Assembly (NCBI GenBank): GCA_012744395.1
Contig: JAAYCB010000452.1
Span: 1-45,092, forward strand
Direction of reading: 5' to 3'
DNA: 45,092 bases
DNA from: Pirellulaceae bacterium
GTDB taxonomy: Bacteria > Planctomycetota > Planctomycetia > Pirellulales > Thermoguttaceae
The stretch's first letter is position 1, and every line of letters starts with the position of its first letter. This document shows positions 1 to 9,261 of the stretch, piece after piece. Both the position numbers and the translations under genes were made by a program. Under the pieces are notes generated by a model. The model was not told the DNA's origin, did not search any database, and worked only from the letters and a program-made list of their open reading frames with translations.

Positions 1-2
1 CC

Positions 3-2480
3 GGCCTTGCCCCGGGGGTCTACGGGGTCGAGGAAATCCAGCCGCAAGGTTATTTCGACGGGCCGGACCACGTGGGCAGCGCCGGCGGGACCCTGGCGGG
101 GACGGACAAGATCACCGGCATCACGCTTGTCAACGGCACGCACGGCGTCCGCTACGACTTCTGCGAATTCTTGCCGGTCAGCCTGTCAGGCCACGTCTAC
201 GAGGACCTCAACGACAACGGCCGGCGCGACGCGGGCGAAGCGGGCATCGCCGGAGTCACCTTGACGTTGCTCGACGCCGCCGGACAGCCGACCGGAACAA
301 CGGCCGTGACGGACAGCGGCGGATTCTACCGCTTCGACGGGCTGGAGCCCAACATGACCTACGGCGTCGGCGAAGTGCAGCCGGGCGGGTATTTCGACGG
401 CCGCGACAGAGCGGGCAGCGCGGGCGGCGCGGCCGAAAATCCCGGCGACAGGATCACCGGCGCACTGCTCTCGGTCGGCGTCCACGGCGAAGACTACGAC
501 TTCGGCGAATTGCCGCCGGCAAGCATCAGCGGGCTGGTCCACGGGGAATTGAACGGCGACTGCATCCCCGACCCGGGCGAGCCGCTGCTCGGCGGCGTGA
601 CGATCCACCTGCTCGACGCCTCCAGCAACCGGGTCGCCTCGACGACGACCGACTCGTCCGGCCGCTACGTGTTCACGGATCTTCGCCCCGGCGTCTACGG
701 CGTGCACGAGGTCCAGCCGGAGGGCTATCTCCAAGGGAAGACCCACGCGGGCTCGGCAGGGGGCCGGGTGGAGGGGGACCGGATTCTCGATGTCAACTTG
801 ATGCCCGGCATCGACGGCGTGGATTACAACTTCTGCGAGGTGGTGCCGGCGAGCATCTCCGGGTACGTGTTCCAGGACGGCCCGGCGATCGAGATTGCCC
901 AGGGCGAGGAGATCGGCGACCCGATCAACTATCGCGACGGCCAGCTCAAGGCGGACGATCAGCGGATCGCCGGAGTGGTTCTGCAGTTGGGCGACGGCAG
1001 CGGGGCGCCGCTGGTGGATTCCAGCGGCAACCCGTTCACGGCGGTCACCGACCGGGACGGCTACTACGAGTTCACCAACCTCTACCCGGGCCTGTATACC
1101 GTGCTCGAGATTCACCCGGAGGACTACGTCGACGGGATCGATACGCCGGGCACGGCCGGCGGAATCGCGGTCAACACCCACGAGGAGATCGACCCGATGG
1201 TGCTCAGCCAGTTGGCGGTCGATCCCCAGAACGACGCGATCATCCGCATCCCGCTGGGGATGGGCGAGCAAGCCCGGGACTACAACTTCAGCGAGCTGGT
1301 GGTCCGGGAGACAGCGCCGATCACCCCGGCGCCGCCCCCGGAGCGTGGGCCGAGCGCTCCGCTGCCGCCGCCGACGGCGTGGATCGGGTCGCCGCCGCCC
1401 GCCGCCGCCGTGCTCTACTCGCCCAGTCCGATCCAGGATGTCCGCGTGCCCCACTGGGCCGGCGGGGGAGGCTTCACCCCAACGTACAGCTGGCACTTGA
1501 GCGTCATCAACGGCGGCAAGCCGCGGCAGGACGACGACGACGACGACCAGACGGAAGCCGAGTTGCTCGCGGCCCAGGCCGTGTTCTTCGACCCGCTGAC
1601 CTGGACCGGCAGCGATGTCGACGGGGGCGAGTGGACCATCGCCGACCAGGAAGGGAACGTATTGCGGCGGACGATCTTCGGACTCGAGGACGGCATCCCG
1701 GTGGTTGGCGACTTCAACGGCGATGGGGTCGATGAGATCGCCGTTTTCCGCGACGGCATCTGGTTGTTCGACCTCAACGGCAACGGCCGCTGGGACGAGG
1801 GCGACCTGTGGGCCAAGCTCGGAAGCAAGGGCGATCTGCCGGTCGCTGGCGACTGGGACGGCGACGGGAAGACGGACATCGGCATTTTCGGCCCCGCGTG
1901 GATCGACGACGACGTGGCGATCCGGCACGAGCCGGGCCTGCCCGATGCCGCCAACCAACTCGCCAGCCCGATGAAGAACGTGCCGCCGGAACAGCGCTTC
2001 GCCGCCAGCGATGTCCGGCTCATGAAGCGGACTGCCCGCGGCAACATCCGCTCGGACCTGATCGACCACGTGTTCCAGTACGGCAGCCCGGGCGACGTGC
2101 CCGTGGCCGGCGACTGGAACGGCGACGGGGTGGTCAACATTGGCCTGTTCCGCGACGGCGTCTGGTACCTGGACCGCGACGGCGACGGGCGATGGACGGC
2201 GGGCGACTTGTATGTCGGGAATTTCGGCGCCGCCGGCGACGTGCCGGTCATCGGCGACTGGAACGGCGACGGGATCGACAACCTGGGCATCTACCGCGAC
2301 GGCCACTGGCACCTCGACGCGAACGGCAACTTCCAGCTCGACGCCCACGACCGGGTGCTCCAGCTCGGCGGACCGGACGACAAGCCGATCGCCGGCGACT
2401 TCGACGGCGACGGGATCGATGAGATTGCCGTCTATCGCAGCCGCCCGGCCGCCGCAGCGGCGCAGTCCGAAGCGCGTTGA
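3..2480 (+). CDS. SdrD_B-repeat / FG-GAP-like secreted protein, 5' end missing
   Basis: The frame is open from the first complete codon, so the gene starts before the window; 825 residues are visible. Residues 1-57 are the end of one SdrD_B (Cna_B-like) repeat, and three further repeats start near residues 58, 172 and 282, each with a D-x-N-x-D or related loop and a closing YDF/YNF-C/GE signature. A Pro-rich linker (about 440-490) and a run of six Asp follow. The C-terminal third holds four or five repeats of the form GDxNGDGxxxIxxFRDGxWxLDxxGDG, which look like calcium-binding FG-GAP/VCBS-type blades. There is no sortase motif or visible anchor at the C-terminus. The likely role is an extracellular adhesin or matrix protein. 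That is inference from repeat type, because the N-terminal domain that would define function lies outside the window. It converges with the mechanosensitive channel gene, with 12 bp between the stops. Confidence 0.85.
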   Translation, partial: GLAPGVYGVEEIQPQGYFDGPDHVGSAGGTLAGTDKITGITLVNGTHGVRYDFCEFLPVSLSGHVYEDLNDNGRRDAGEAGIAGVTLTLLDAAGQPTGTTAVTDSGGFYRFDGLEPNMTYGVGEVQPGGYFDGRDRAGSAGGAAENPGDRITGALLSVGVHGEDYDFGELPPASISGLVHGELNGDCIPDPGEPLLGGVTIHLLDASSNRVASTTTDSSGRYVFTDLRPGVYGVHEVQPEGYLQGKTHAGSAGGRVEGDRILDVNLMPGIDGVDYNFCEVVPASISGYVFQDGPAIEIAQGEEIGDPINYRDGQLKADDQRIAGVVLQLGDGSGAPLVDSSGNPFTAVTDRDGYYEFTNLYPGLYTVLEIHPEDYVDGIDTPGTAGGIAVNTHEEIDPMVLSQLAVDPQNDAIIRIPLGMGEQARDYNFSELVVRETAPITPAPPPERGPSAPLPPPTAWIGSPPPAAAVLYSPSPIQDVRVPHWAGGGGFTPTYSWHLSVINGGKPRQDDDDDDQTEAELLAAQAVFFDPLTWTGSDVDGGEWTIADQEGNVLRRTIFGLEDGIPVVGDFNGDGVDEIAVFRDGIWLFDLNGNGRWDEGDLWAKLGSKGDLPVAGDWDGDGKTDIGIFGPAWIDDDVAIRHEPGLPDAANQLASPMKNVPPEQRFAASDVRLMKRTARGNIRSDLIDHVFQYGSPGDVPVAGDWNGDGVVNIGLFRDGVWYLDRDGDGRWTAGDLYVGNFGAAGDVPVIGDWNGDGIDNLGIYRDGHWHLDANGNFQLDAHDRVLQLGGPDDKPIAGDFDGDGIDEIAVYRSRPAAAAAQSEAR

Positions 2481-2492
2481 AGCGGCGCCGTT

Positions 2493-5400
2493 TCAGCCGC
2501 CCGGCGGTTGCCGCCGCGAAGCTCCCGCAACGGTTCCCGGGGACGCCGGGGCATGCCCGGCCCCCTGCGGCCAGGGCCCGTCCGTGGTGCGGAGATGGAT
2601 GCCGCGCTGCGGAAAGGCGATCTCGATCCCGGCCTTGCGGAAGGCCTGGTCGATCCCCGTGTGCAGGTCGTGGATCGTCCGCAAGCGGTTGTCGAGTTTC
2701 GCCAGGTAGCAGCGCGCCACCAGGTTCAGCGTGCTCTCGCCGAATCCCTCGAAAGTGACTATCGAGGGCGGGTCGCCGAGGACTTCGGAGTGTTCGCGGA
2801 GGACTTCTTCGATCAGCCGCCGGGCCAACTCGGTGTCGGACCCGTAGGCGATCCCCACGTTGATGACGATCCGATTCACGTGGTCCGAACGGGTCCAGTT
2901 GAGCAGCCGGCCGGTGATGAACTCCTTGTTGGGCACGATCAAGTCCTGGCGATCCCAGTTGGTGACCGTCGTTGCGCGGGTCTGGATGCGGCTGACAACT
3001 CCGGTCGTCCCATCGACGGTGACGATGTCGCCGACGCGAATCGGCCGCTCGAAGAGGAGAATCAGCCCGGAGACGAAATTCGCGAAAATCTCCTGCAAGC
3101 CGAAGCCGAGGCCCACCGTCAAGGCGGCCACCAGCCACTGGACGTTCGACCAACTGAACCCGATCGCGTTGAACCCGACGACGATCCCCAGGGCGATGAC
3201 ACCATAGCGGGTGAGCGTCGTGATCGCGTAGCGAGCGCCGGCATCGAGCGGCAGCTGTTTCGGCAAGGAGATTTCCAGGAGTCCGGGCAGGTTCTTCGCG
3301 CCGATGATCGTGACGAAGCCGACGATCACGGCAAGGATCAAGTCGGCGAGACTGACGAAACCCAGCTTCTGGATGCTGCGCACGGCGGTTTCCCCGTCGG
3401 CCAGCGCGACCGGCTCGGTGACCGTGATCGTGGTCCGCCAGAGCGGCAGGCGATCGAGGAACGCCAGCGCGGGGAGGACTTCGATCCAGATCCACCAGAC
3501 GAGCAGGACGCCGACGACAAGCAGCAGGCTGTTGACGAACCGCCGCGTCTGGTCGCTGACCTTGGCCAGGTCGATGGCCTGTTCGGCGGCCACGGCCGGC
3601 GCGATGGAGACGGCCAGGCCCTCGGCGGCCTCTTCGGTGGATTCCGCGGCGCGGCGCTGGCGCATCCGCTCGATGGCCAGGCGGCGCCGCACGACGAGCA
3701 CCCAGCGGGAGATCAAGGCGCTGGCGATCGTCAGGGCCAACGTCAGCAGGACGGTCTCCCGGACGCGGCCTCCGAGGCGGTAAGCCGTGTAGTAATACCC
3801 GAAGAAAGCGCCCAGCCCGAGAACGCCCGCGATCAGGATCGTGGACCAGTGGAGCAGCCGCGGGTGGCGGAGAATCCAGCCCCGATCGCCAGCAGCGCGG
3901 AAGTGCCGCAAGGCGGCCCCCGCAGGCCGCAGCAGCATGTGGGCGAACACGGCGACCACGAACACCAGGATCAAGAAACCGCCGCGCCCGAGCGCGTTCT
4001 GCCAGCGTGCGATTCCCTGGGCCTCAACCAGGGCGATCAGGAACACCAGCGGCAGCCCCAGAACCGTGAACCAGCGGAGATGCAGCCGCACCGCCCGGAT
4101 CGCTCCGCCTGGCCAGGCGAAGTGCGATTCAGCCAGCCCCTGCGGGCGGCAGAGCTGGGCCATCACGGTCAGCGGCAGCCACCAGGCGGCGAGGTGAAGG
4201 CATCCGCTCCCGACCGCCCTGGCAAACTCCGTGCTGTCTTGATAGAGCGCCAGGCGGAGTCCCAGGCAGAAGGCAAACACGGGTCCAACCGAGCCGACCA
4301 GAACGGTTGCCAACAGGGCCTGGATCGTGGGCCAGATGCGAACCTGCGCGCTGGTGGCTGCATTCCTCCCCAGCCGGGCAAGGGAATTGCCCACGCGACG
4401 CCAGGCGATGGCCCAACTGAGGAGCAGGCAGAACATCGCCAGATAGACGAGCGGATATTGCCTGGCGTCGGCAAGCCAGACGCGGACCACGTCGCGCCAG
4501 CCCGCCCAGCCGCCGGGGCAGACGCCCGTCCGCAGGATGCCCAGCGAGAGCACGAGATCACCGAGGCCGAGCGTCTCGGCGCTGCGGATCCAGAGGACGC
4601 GCTCGCCGATGTAGTCGGCGAACGCCTCCGTTTCGTGGATCAGCTGGCGTTGGACGACTTCGGAGTCTCCCAGCATTCGCAGGAATTCGTAGTGGTTCTT
4701 GATGGCCAGGTCGAGGTATTCAGCGCGCTTGGCCAGGTACGCGCGGACCGCGGATTCAAGCTCTTGCGGCGGCACGGCGGTCGGCACGGCGCCAACGTGC
4801 CGCATCGCCTCGGCGTATTGCTGTTCGAGGCCGCGGGCATCGGAGCGGCGGTCCTCCAGCTCGAAGAGCTTGATCTGGACGGCGCGGATGCGGGCCTGCC
4901 GCAAGCGGGCCTCGCGATAGTGCCCGGCCAGGTCGGGCAGGTTCGTCTTCTGGGCGCGGAGAAGCTGGCCGATGGCGTTGGTCAGCCCGACGGCCTCCAC
5001 CCGATCGCGGGCCCGCTGGAATTGCTTTTCGATCCCGTCGAGTTGCTCCTTGATCGCGTTCTGCGCCGTCACTTCCTGGCGGACATCGGAGGCCAGCGAT
5101 TCGGCGATCTCGGCGAGCGCCTGGTTGTCGTTGGCGAGCGCCTGGAGGGCGGGATCCGCTCCGAGCGCCGCCCGCCGCGCCTCGTCGGCCCGCCGCCGGG
5201 CATCCTGCTCGACCAGGCGGCTCTCGGCCTGCCGCCAGGCCTTGACTTCCGCTTCGAGGCGGGCCGCGCGGGCCGTGGCCAGCTTCTGCCGGAGAGGCAG
5301 CAGGTCCGCGCTGGCGTCAAAGGCCAGCAGCTCCTTTTCGCCCGCGGCGATCTCTCCTTCCAGCGCCTTCTTTTCCGCCAGGAGGGATAGGACCTGGACG

Positions 5401-6023
5401 CGGAGGAGCGGTTCGGGCGTGTCGGGGGCGAGCGGTTCGCGAAGCTGCTGATCGATCCGCGCCAGACGCTTCCTGGCTTCCGCGATGCGGTTGGGGATTT
5501 CCTGCCGGGCGGTGATTCGGCGCGCAAGCTCCGCTTCGACGGCGGCCGCCTCTTCCTTGGCCTTGGCCAGCGCGAGCTCCTTCTCGCCGCGGACCGTCTT
5601 CAGCGTCTCCAACGGCTCGTCGCCGGAAGGCAGCTGCGGCGATCCCCGGCCAAGCTCCTCGCCCTCGCGCCCGATGTGTTCGGCTTCCGCGGCCGCCGTC
5701 TCGATCAGGTGTTGCGAGTCCGCCGCACTCCGCGCCGATCTTGCCGCGGCGTCCAGAAAGGCGGCTGCCTGATCGTACGCTTGCAGGAGTCTCTGCTTCA
5801 GCTCGCCATCGAGCTCGGCGGCCTGTTCGATTTCCTGCCTGGCAGTCCGAATCGCCTCGGCGGTCAGGTTTTCCTGGACGGCAACTGGCACCAGCGGCGC
5901 CATGGAGGCCTCGGCAGCGTCAACCGCCAGCGGAGCGGAAGCCGCCGCCAGCGCTGCGAAGAGAAGTTGGAAAGCCCAGCGGCCCCCAACAGCCGGATGG
6001 ACTGCAATCGCGCATGTTCTCAT
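2493..6023 (-). CDS. MscK-like large mechanosensitive ion channel
   Basis: This is a 1176-residue channel of the MscS superfamily, close in size to E. coli MscK. After a signal peptide (about residues 1-36) comes a long, charged, Ala/Glu-rich coiled-coil periplasmic region (about 40-450). Around ten hydrophobic segments follow. The C-terminal MscS module has the pore helix GLGFGLQEIFANFVSG near residue 970, then the beta domain with FERPIRVGD and VPNKEFI. The family releases solutes on hypo-osmotic shock; MscK also responds to K+, which cannot be judged here. The ATG at 6023 is preferred over an upstream in-frame start at 6239. It gives a clean signal peptide, and a sigma70-like promoter lies just upstream (6067-6095), inside the extended version. 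The gene is divergent from the propeller gene at 6257. Confidence 0.93.
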   Translation of the reverse strand: MRTCAIAVHPAVGGRWAFQLLFAALAAASAPLAVDAAEASMAPLVPVAVQENLTAEAIRTARQEIEQAAELDGELKQRLLQAYDQAAAFLDAAARSARSAADSQHLIETAAAEAEHIGREGEELGRGSPQLPSGDEPLETLKTVRGEKELALAKAKEEAAAVEAELARRITARQEIPNRIAEARKRLARIDQQLREPLAPDTPEPLLRVQVLSLLAEKKALEGEIAAGEKELLAFDASADLLPLRQKLATARAARLEAEVKAWRQAESRLVEQDARRRADEARRAALGADPALQALANDNQALAEIAESLASDVRQEVTAQNAIKEQLDGIEKQFQRARDRVEAVGLTNAIGQLLRAQKTNLPDLAGHYREARLRQARIRAVQIKLFELEDRRSDARGLEQQYAEAMRHVGAVPTAVPPQELESAVRAYLAKRAEYLDLAIKNHYEFLRMLGDSEVVQRQLIHETEAFADYIGERVLWIRSAETLGLGDLVLSLGILRTGVCPGGWAGWRDVVRVWLADARQYPLVYLAMFCLLLSWAIAWRRVGNSLARLGRNAATSAQVRIWPTIQALLATVLVGSVGPVFAFCLGLRLALYQDSTEFARAVGSGCLHLAAWWLPLTVMAQLCRPQGLAESHFAWPGGAIRAVRLHLRWFTVLGLPLVFLIALVEAQGIARWQNALGRGGFLILVFVVAVFAHMLLRPAGAALRHFRAAGDRGWILRHPRLLHWSTILIAGVLGLGAFFGYYYTAYRLGGRVRETVLLTLALTIASALISRWVLVVRRRLAIERMRQRRAAESTEEAAEGLAVSIAPAVAAEQAIDLAKVSDQTRRFVNSLLLVVGVLLVWWIWIEVLPALAFLDRLPLWRTTITVTEPVALADGETAVRSIQKLGFVSLADLILAVIVGFVTIIGAKNLPGLLEISLPKQLPLDAGARYAITTLTRYGVIALGIVVGFNAIGFSWSNVQWLVAALTVGLGFGLQEIFANFVSGLILLFERPIRVGDIVTVDGTTGVVSRIQTRATTVTNWDRQDLIVPNKEFITGRLLNWTRSDHVNRIVINVGIAYGSDTELARRLIEEVLREHSEVLGDPPSIVTFEGFGESTLNLVARCYLAKLDNRLRTIHDLHTGIDQAFRKAGIEIAFPQRGIHLRTTDGPWPQGAGHAPASPGTVAGASRRQPPGG

Positions 6024-6066
6024 GGATCCGGACAGTATCCGAGGTCGCCGCCAGTTCGTTGCCCCG

Positions 6067-6095
6067 GTTATACCTGGATCGCCAGGGGCGGACAA
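6067..6095 (-). promoter_or_regulatory. sigma70-type promoter for the MscK-like gene
   Basis: On the minus strand, TTGTCC (6095-6090) is followed by exactly 17 nt and then TATAAC (6072-6067). The predicted transcription start is near 6060, giving a leader of about 35 nt to the ATG at 6023. The spacing and the -10 match are good and the -35 is fair. This is visible in sequence; activity is inferred. Confidence 0.6.
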
Positions 6096-6256
6096 TGACC
6101 CCCGGCCGGCAAACCGGCTGGCCGATCCGCCAGCGTTGCTCCGCCTGGCGGCGGTCTGTAAGCTATTGAAGATCGGCCCCGTCTGGCGAACTCCTTGCTG
6201 GCGGGCCGGATTTCGGCTCCCCACGAGCCTTCGCTGCAACCCCCGGAGTCTCCCCG

Positions 6257-7288
6257 ATGACGCCCCGCTTCTTCCTCGCGACGCCTGGCAGGCTCGGCCC
6301 CGGCGGCGCCGGCCTGCTGGCCCTCTGGGCCGCCGTCGCCATGCCGGCGGCCGCGGCGGAGTTGGCCGACGATGCCAGGCGGATCCCCACCGCGATCGTC
6401 TACGAAACCTGGCAGGACGACAACTGGGAGCTGTTCACGATCCGGGCCGACGGTTCCGGCATGGCCAACCTGACCAGGACAGCCGATCGCAACGAGCTGT
6501 ACCCGCACGTATCGCCCGACGGCACGAAGGTCTGCTTCGTCTGCGACGAAGGCGCCGGCGCCGACCAGAGCCGCAACGTCTACGTGATGAATCTCGACGG
6601 CACGGAGAGGAGACTGGTCGCGACCAATGCGCGGGACCCCTTCTGGAGAGCCGACTCGAAGGTGCTCGCGTATCTGAAGGGCGAGGTGGACGCGTTCACC
6701 TTGACCGACTACGCCACCAAGGGCCTGTTCTTCTATGAACTGGCCACCGGCGAGCACGCGCAGCATCCCAACGGCGACCTGATGCACCTCTACAACCCCT
6801 GCTGGTCGCCCGACGGCAAGTGGATCGTGTCGACCGTTCACGCGGGCATGGGTTACCGGCACGCGATCCTGGCAATCGAGGCGGACGGATTGGGCGTGTT
6901 CGACCTGAAGATTTCCGGGTGCCGGCCGGACATCAGCCCCGATGGCAAGCGTCTCGCCTGGGGGTCAAGCGACTGGGCCCTCTCGATTGGCGACCTGGAT
7001 TTCACCGCCGCCCCGAAGGTCGTCAACATCCGCAACGCGGTGACCAGCGAGAAGCCGATGAAGATCTACCATGCCGACTGGTCGCCATGCGGCAAATACA
7101 TCGCCTTCAGCCGCGGGCCGGACCGCAAGATTCTGGGGACGATTCCCGAGGTCGTGGGCGCCAAGGCCAAGGGGTGGGAGATCGCCGTGGCCGACGCCGA
7201 GGCGGTCAACCGCTGGATGCAGATCACCTTCGACGGCAACTGCAACAAGGAACCGGACTGGATCCCGCTTGCGAAGGAAGCGCCATGA
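6257..7288 (+). CDS. secreted TolB-like (PD40/WD40-like) beta-propeller protein
   Basis: This 343-residue protein has an N-terminal signal peptide ending near AMPAAAAE (about residue 35). The rest is a run of PD40-type strands: WELFTIRADGSGMANLTR, YPHVSPDGTKVCFV, NVYVMNLDGTERRLV, CWSPDGKWIVSTV, DISPDGKRLAW and HADWSPCGKYIAF. These form a propeller like the C-terminal domain of TolB, which binds partner proteins or glycans in the periplasm. No catalytic residues can be assigned. The stop overlaps the next start (ATGA at 7285-7288), so the two genes are probably translationally coupled. It is the first gene of the operon running to 11954. Its exact ligand is unknown. Confidence 0.85.
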   Translation: MTPRFFLATPGRLGPGGAGLLALWAAVAMPAAAAELADDARRIPTAIVYETWQDDNWELFTIRADGSGMANLTRTADRNELYPHVSPDGTKVCFVCDEGAGADQSRNVYVMNLDGTERRLVATNARDPFWRADSKVLAYLKGEVDAFTLTDYATKGLFFYELATGEHAQHPNGDLMHLYNPCWSPDGKWIVSTVHAGMGYRHAILAIEADGLGVFDLKISGCRPDISPDGKRLAWGSSDWALSIGDLDFTAAPKVVNIRNAVTSEKPMKIYHADWSPCGKYIAFSRGPDRKILGTIPEVVGAKAKGWEIAVADAEAVNRWMQITFDGNCNKEPDWIPLAKEAP

Positions 7289-9252
7289 CCAGGCTGCTCT
7301 TGTGCCTGGCGCTGGCGGCCTGCATCGCGTGCCAGAAGGTCGATCGCTCGGCGCCGCCGGCCGCTCCGCCCAAGCCGCCGATCGTGACCTGCGGCGGTGT
7401 GGAGATGGTCCTGCTTCCGGCCGGCCGGTTCGTCATGGGCCGCGAGGGCGGACCGCCCGAGCAGGAGCCGGCCCACGAGGTCGAAGTCGATGCGTTTCTC
7501 ATCGATCGCTACGAGGTGACCCAGGCGGTCTACGCCGAGATGGACCCGGTCAACGGCTCGCACTTCAAGGGGCCGGACCTGCCCACGGAGATGATCAGTT
7601 GGGGCAAGGCGGCGCTCTACTGCAACATGCGATCCGAAGCGGAGGGCCTCCAACCCTGCTACAACGAATACGGCGAGTGCGATTTCGAGGCCGATGGCTA
7701 CCGGTTGCCCACCGAGGCCGAGTGGGAATATGCCTGCCGGGCGGGCAGCACGTCGCTGTATGGCTTCGGCTCCGACCCGCGCGATCTGGAGAAGCACGCC
7801 TGGTACGCCGGGAATGCCAACAAGAAGACCCACCCGGCCGGCCGCAAGGCGCCCAACGCCTGGGGCCTGTTCGACATGCACGGCAACGTCGCCGAGTGGT
7901 GCAACGACTATTACGATCCGGAGTACTACAAGAATAGCCCGGCGAAGAACCCCCGCGGGCCGGCCGAGGGCGAGAAGAATGTCCTCCGTGGCGGCCATTG
8001 GGGCGCCAGCCCGGAGGCCTGCACGTCGGCGTTTCGGGCCGGCGAGGAGCCGGGTTTTTCCGACGCCTGCTTCGCCCGCGACGCGATCGGATTCCGCTGC
8101 GTGAGGAGGGCCCCGAGCCGGTCCGGCGGCAGTCCCGCCGCCAGACGAACAACTCCGCAAGAAGCCGGGCAGTCTGCCGCTGGCGGGCCGGGCAGCGCGG
8201 CGCGCCGCGCCCGCCCGCCCGGCCTTCCCCTGGCCTGGATGGCCGTCCTGCCGGGCATGGGCGCCGCCGGGGATTCACACACCTCGCCGGCCCGGCAGGC
8301 CCCGCCGCCTTCCAGGAAAACCGGCTTCGTCTATGCCGACATCTATCTCCGGCACGTTCCGGGGCCCGGGCACCCGGAACGTCCCGAGCGGCTGCGGGCG
8401 ATCAACGCCCGGCTCCGCAGTCTGGGGCTGATGGAGCGCCTGGCGGCCATCTCTCCCCGGGCGGCGGGCGACGAGTGGCTGACGACGGTTCACACGGCCG
8501 AGCATCTCGGCCAGCTGCGGGGCAAGGCCGACCGGGGAGACCCGTATGCCGGCGCCCCCGACACGCCGATCTGCGGAGCGTCGTACGCGGTCGCCGTCGA
8601 GGCGGTCGGCGGGGTCCTCGCCGCGGTCGACGCCGTGCTTTCGGGCGAGGCCCGGAATGCGTTTTGCGCGGTCCGCCCGCCCGGCCACCACGCCACGGCG
8701 GACAGATCGATGGGGTTCTGCCTGTTGAACAACGTGGCGATCGCCGCCCGCTACGTTCAAAAGCGGCACACGCTGCCCAACGTCCTGATTGTCGATTGGG
8801 ACGTGCATCATGGAAACGGCACGCAGGAATTGTTCGACGACGATCCGAGCGTCTTCTATTTCAGCGTCCACCGGCATCCCTTCTATCCCGGGACGGGCAG
8901 CGCGGAGCAGCACGGGGCGGGAAAGGGAACGGGAGCGACGCTCAACGCGCCTCTGCCCGCCGGCAGCGGCGACCGCGATTTCCTGCGGGCGTTCTCTGAA
9001 AAGCTCGTGCCGGCCGCCGGGCAGTTCCGCCCGGACTTCGTGCTGGTTTCGGCCGGCTTCGACGCCCACCGGGACGACCCCCTGGGCGGCATGGGAGTCA
9101 CCACCGAGGGGTTTGCCGAAATGACGCGGATCGTCAAGCGGATCGCGGAAGAGCATTGCCAGGGGCGCTTGGTGTCGGTGCTCGAAGGAGGCTACGATCT
9201 GGACGGCCTGGCCGCCTCCGTCGCAGCGCACCTGCGGATCCTGATGGAGTGA
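7285..9252 (+). CDS. lipoprotein fusing a SUMF1 domain to a histone-deacetylase-like domain
   Basis: This is one uninterrupted 655-residue frame. Residues 1-13 are a lipoprotein signal with lipobox LAAC (Cys13). Residues about 37-275 form a formylglycine-generating-enzyme/SUMF1 domain (RYEVTQAVY, YRLPTEAEWEYACRAG, GLFDMHGNVAEWCND, VLRGG, GFRCVRRA). Residues about 276-343 are a low-complexity Pro/Ala/Gly/Arg linker. Residues about 344-655 are a zinc deacetylase of the acetoin-utilisation/class II HDAC type: the HH dyad (His468, His469), DVHHGNG ligands Asp506 and His508, Asp593 in SAGFDAHRDDP, and LEGGYD. All catalytic positions are present. GGAAG lies just before the ATG. The unfused paralogue at 14033 stops immediately after its GFRCVRRAK, so this copy looks like a SUMF1 gene that ran into a downstream deacetylase. 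Possible internal ATGs at 8239 and 8257 have no clear ribosome site. Confidence 0.8.
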   Translation: MTRLLLCLALAACIACQKVDRSAPPAAPPKPPIVTCGGVEMVLLPAGRFVMGREGGPPEQEPAHEVEVDAFLIDRYEVTQAVYAEMDPVNGSHFKGPDLPTEMISWGKAALYCNMRSEAEGLQPCYNEYGECDFEADGYRLPTEAEWEYACRAGSTSLYGFGSDPRDLEKHAWYAGNANKKTHPAGRKAPNAWGLFDMHGNVAEWCNDYYDPEYYKNSPAKNPRGPAEGEKNVLRGGHWGASPEACTSAFRAGEEPGFSDACFARDAIGFRCVRRAPSRSGGSPAARRTTPQEAGQSAAGGPGSAARRARPPGLPLAWMAVLPGMGAAGDSHTSPARQAPPPSRKTGFVYADIYLRHVPGPGHPERPERLRAINARLRSLGLMERLAAISPRAAGDEWLTTVHTAEHLGQLRGKADRGDPYAGAPDTPICGASYAVAVEAVGGVLAAVDAVLSGEARNAFCAVRPPGHHATADRSMGFCLLNNVAIAARYVQKRHTLPNVLIVDWDVHHGNGTQELFDDDPSVFYFSVHRHPFYPGTGSAEQHGAGKGTGATLNAPLPAGSGDRDFLRAFSEKLVPAAGQFRPDFVLVSAGFDAHRDDPLGGMGVTTEGFAEMTRIVKRIAEEHCQGRLVSVLEGGYDLDGLAASVAAHLRILME

Positions 9253-9261
9253 TGTTCTTCG

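Noticed and set aside
186-2348. Long minus-strand open frame opposite the SdrD_B gene
   Set aside because: Val/Ala/Arg/Asp-rich translation with no motifs; it is the antisense of D- and G-rich repeats in GC-rich DNA.
2508-5390. 960-codon plus-strand frame opposite the MscK-like gene
   Set aside because: Gln/Arg/Gly-rich, no domain, lies wholly within a gene with clear MscS motifs.
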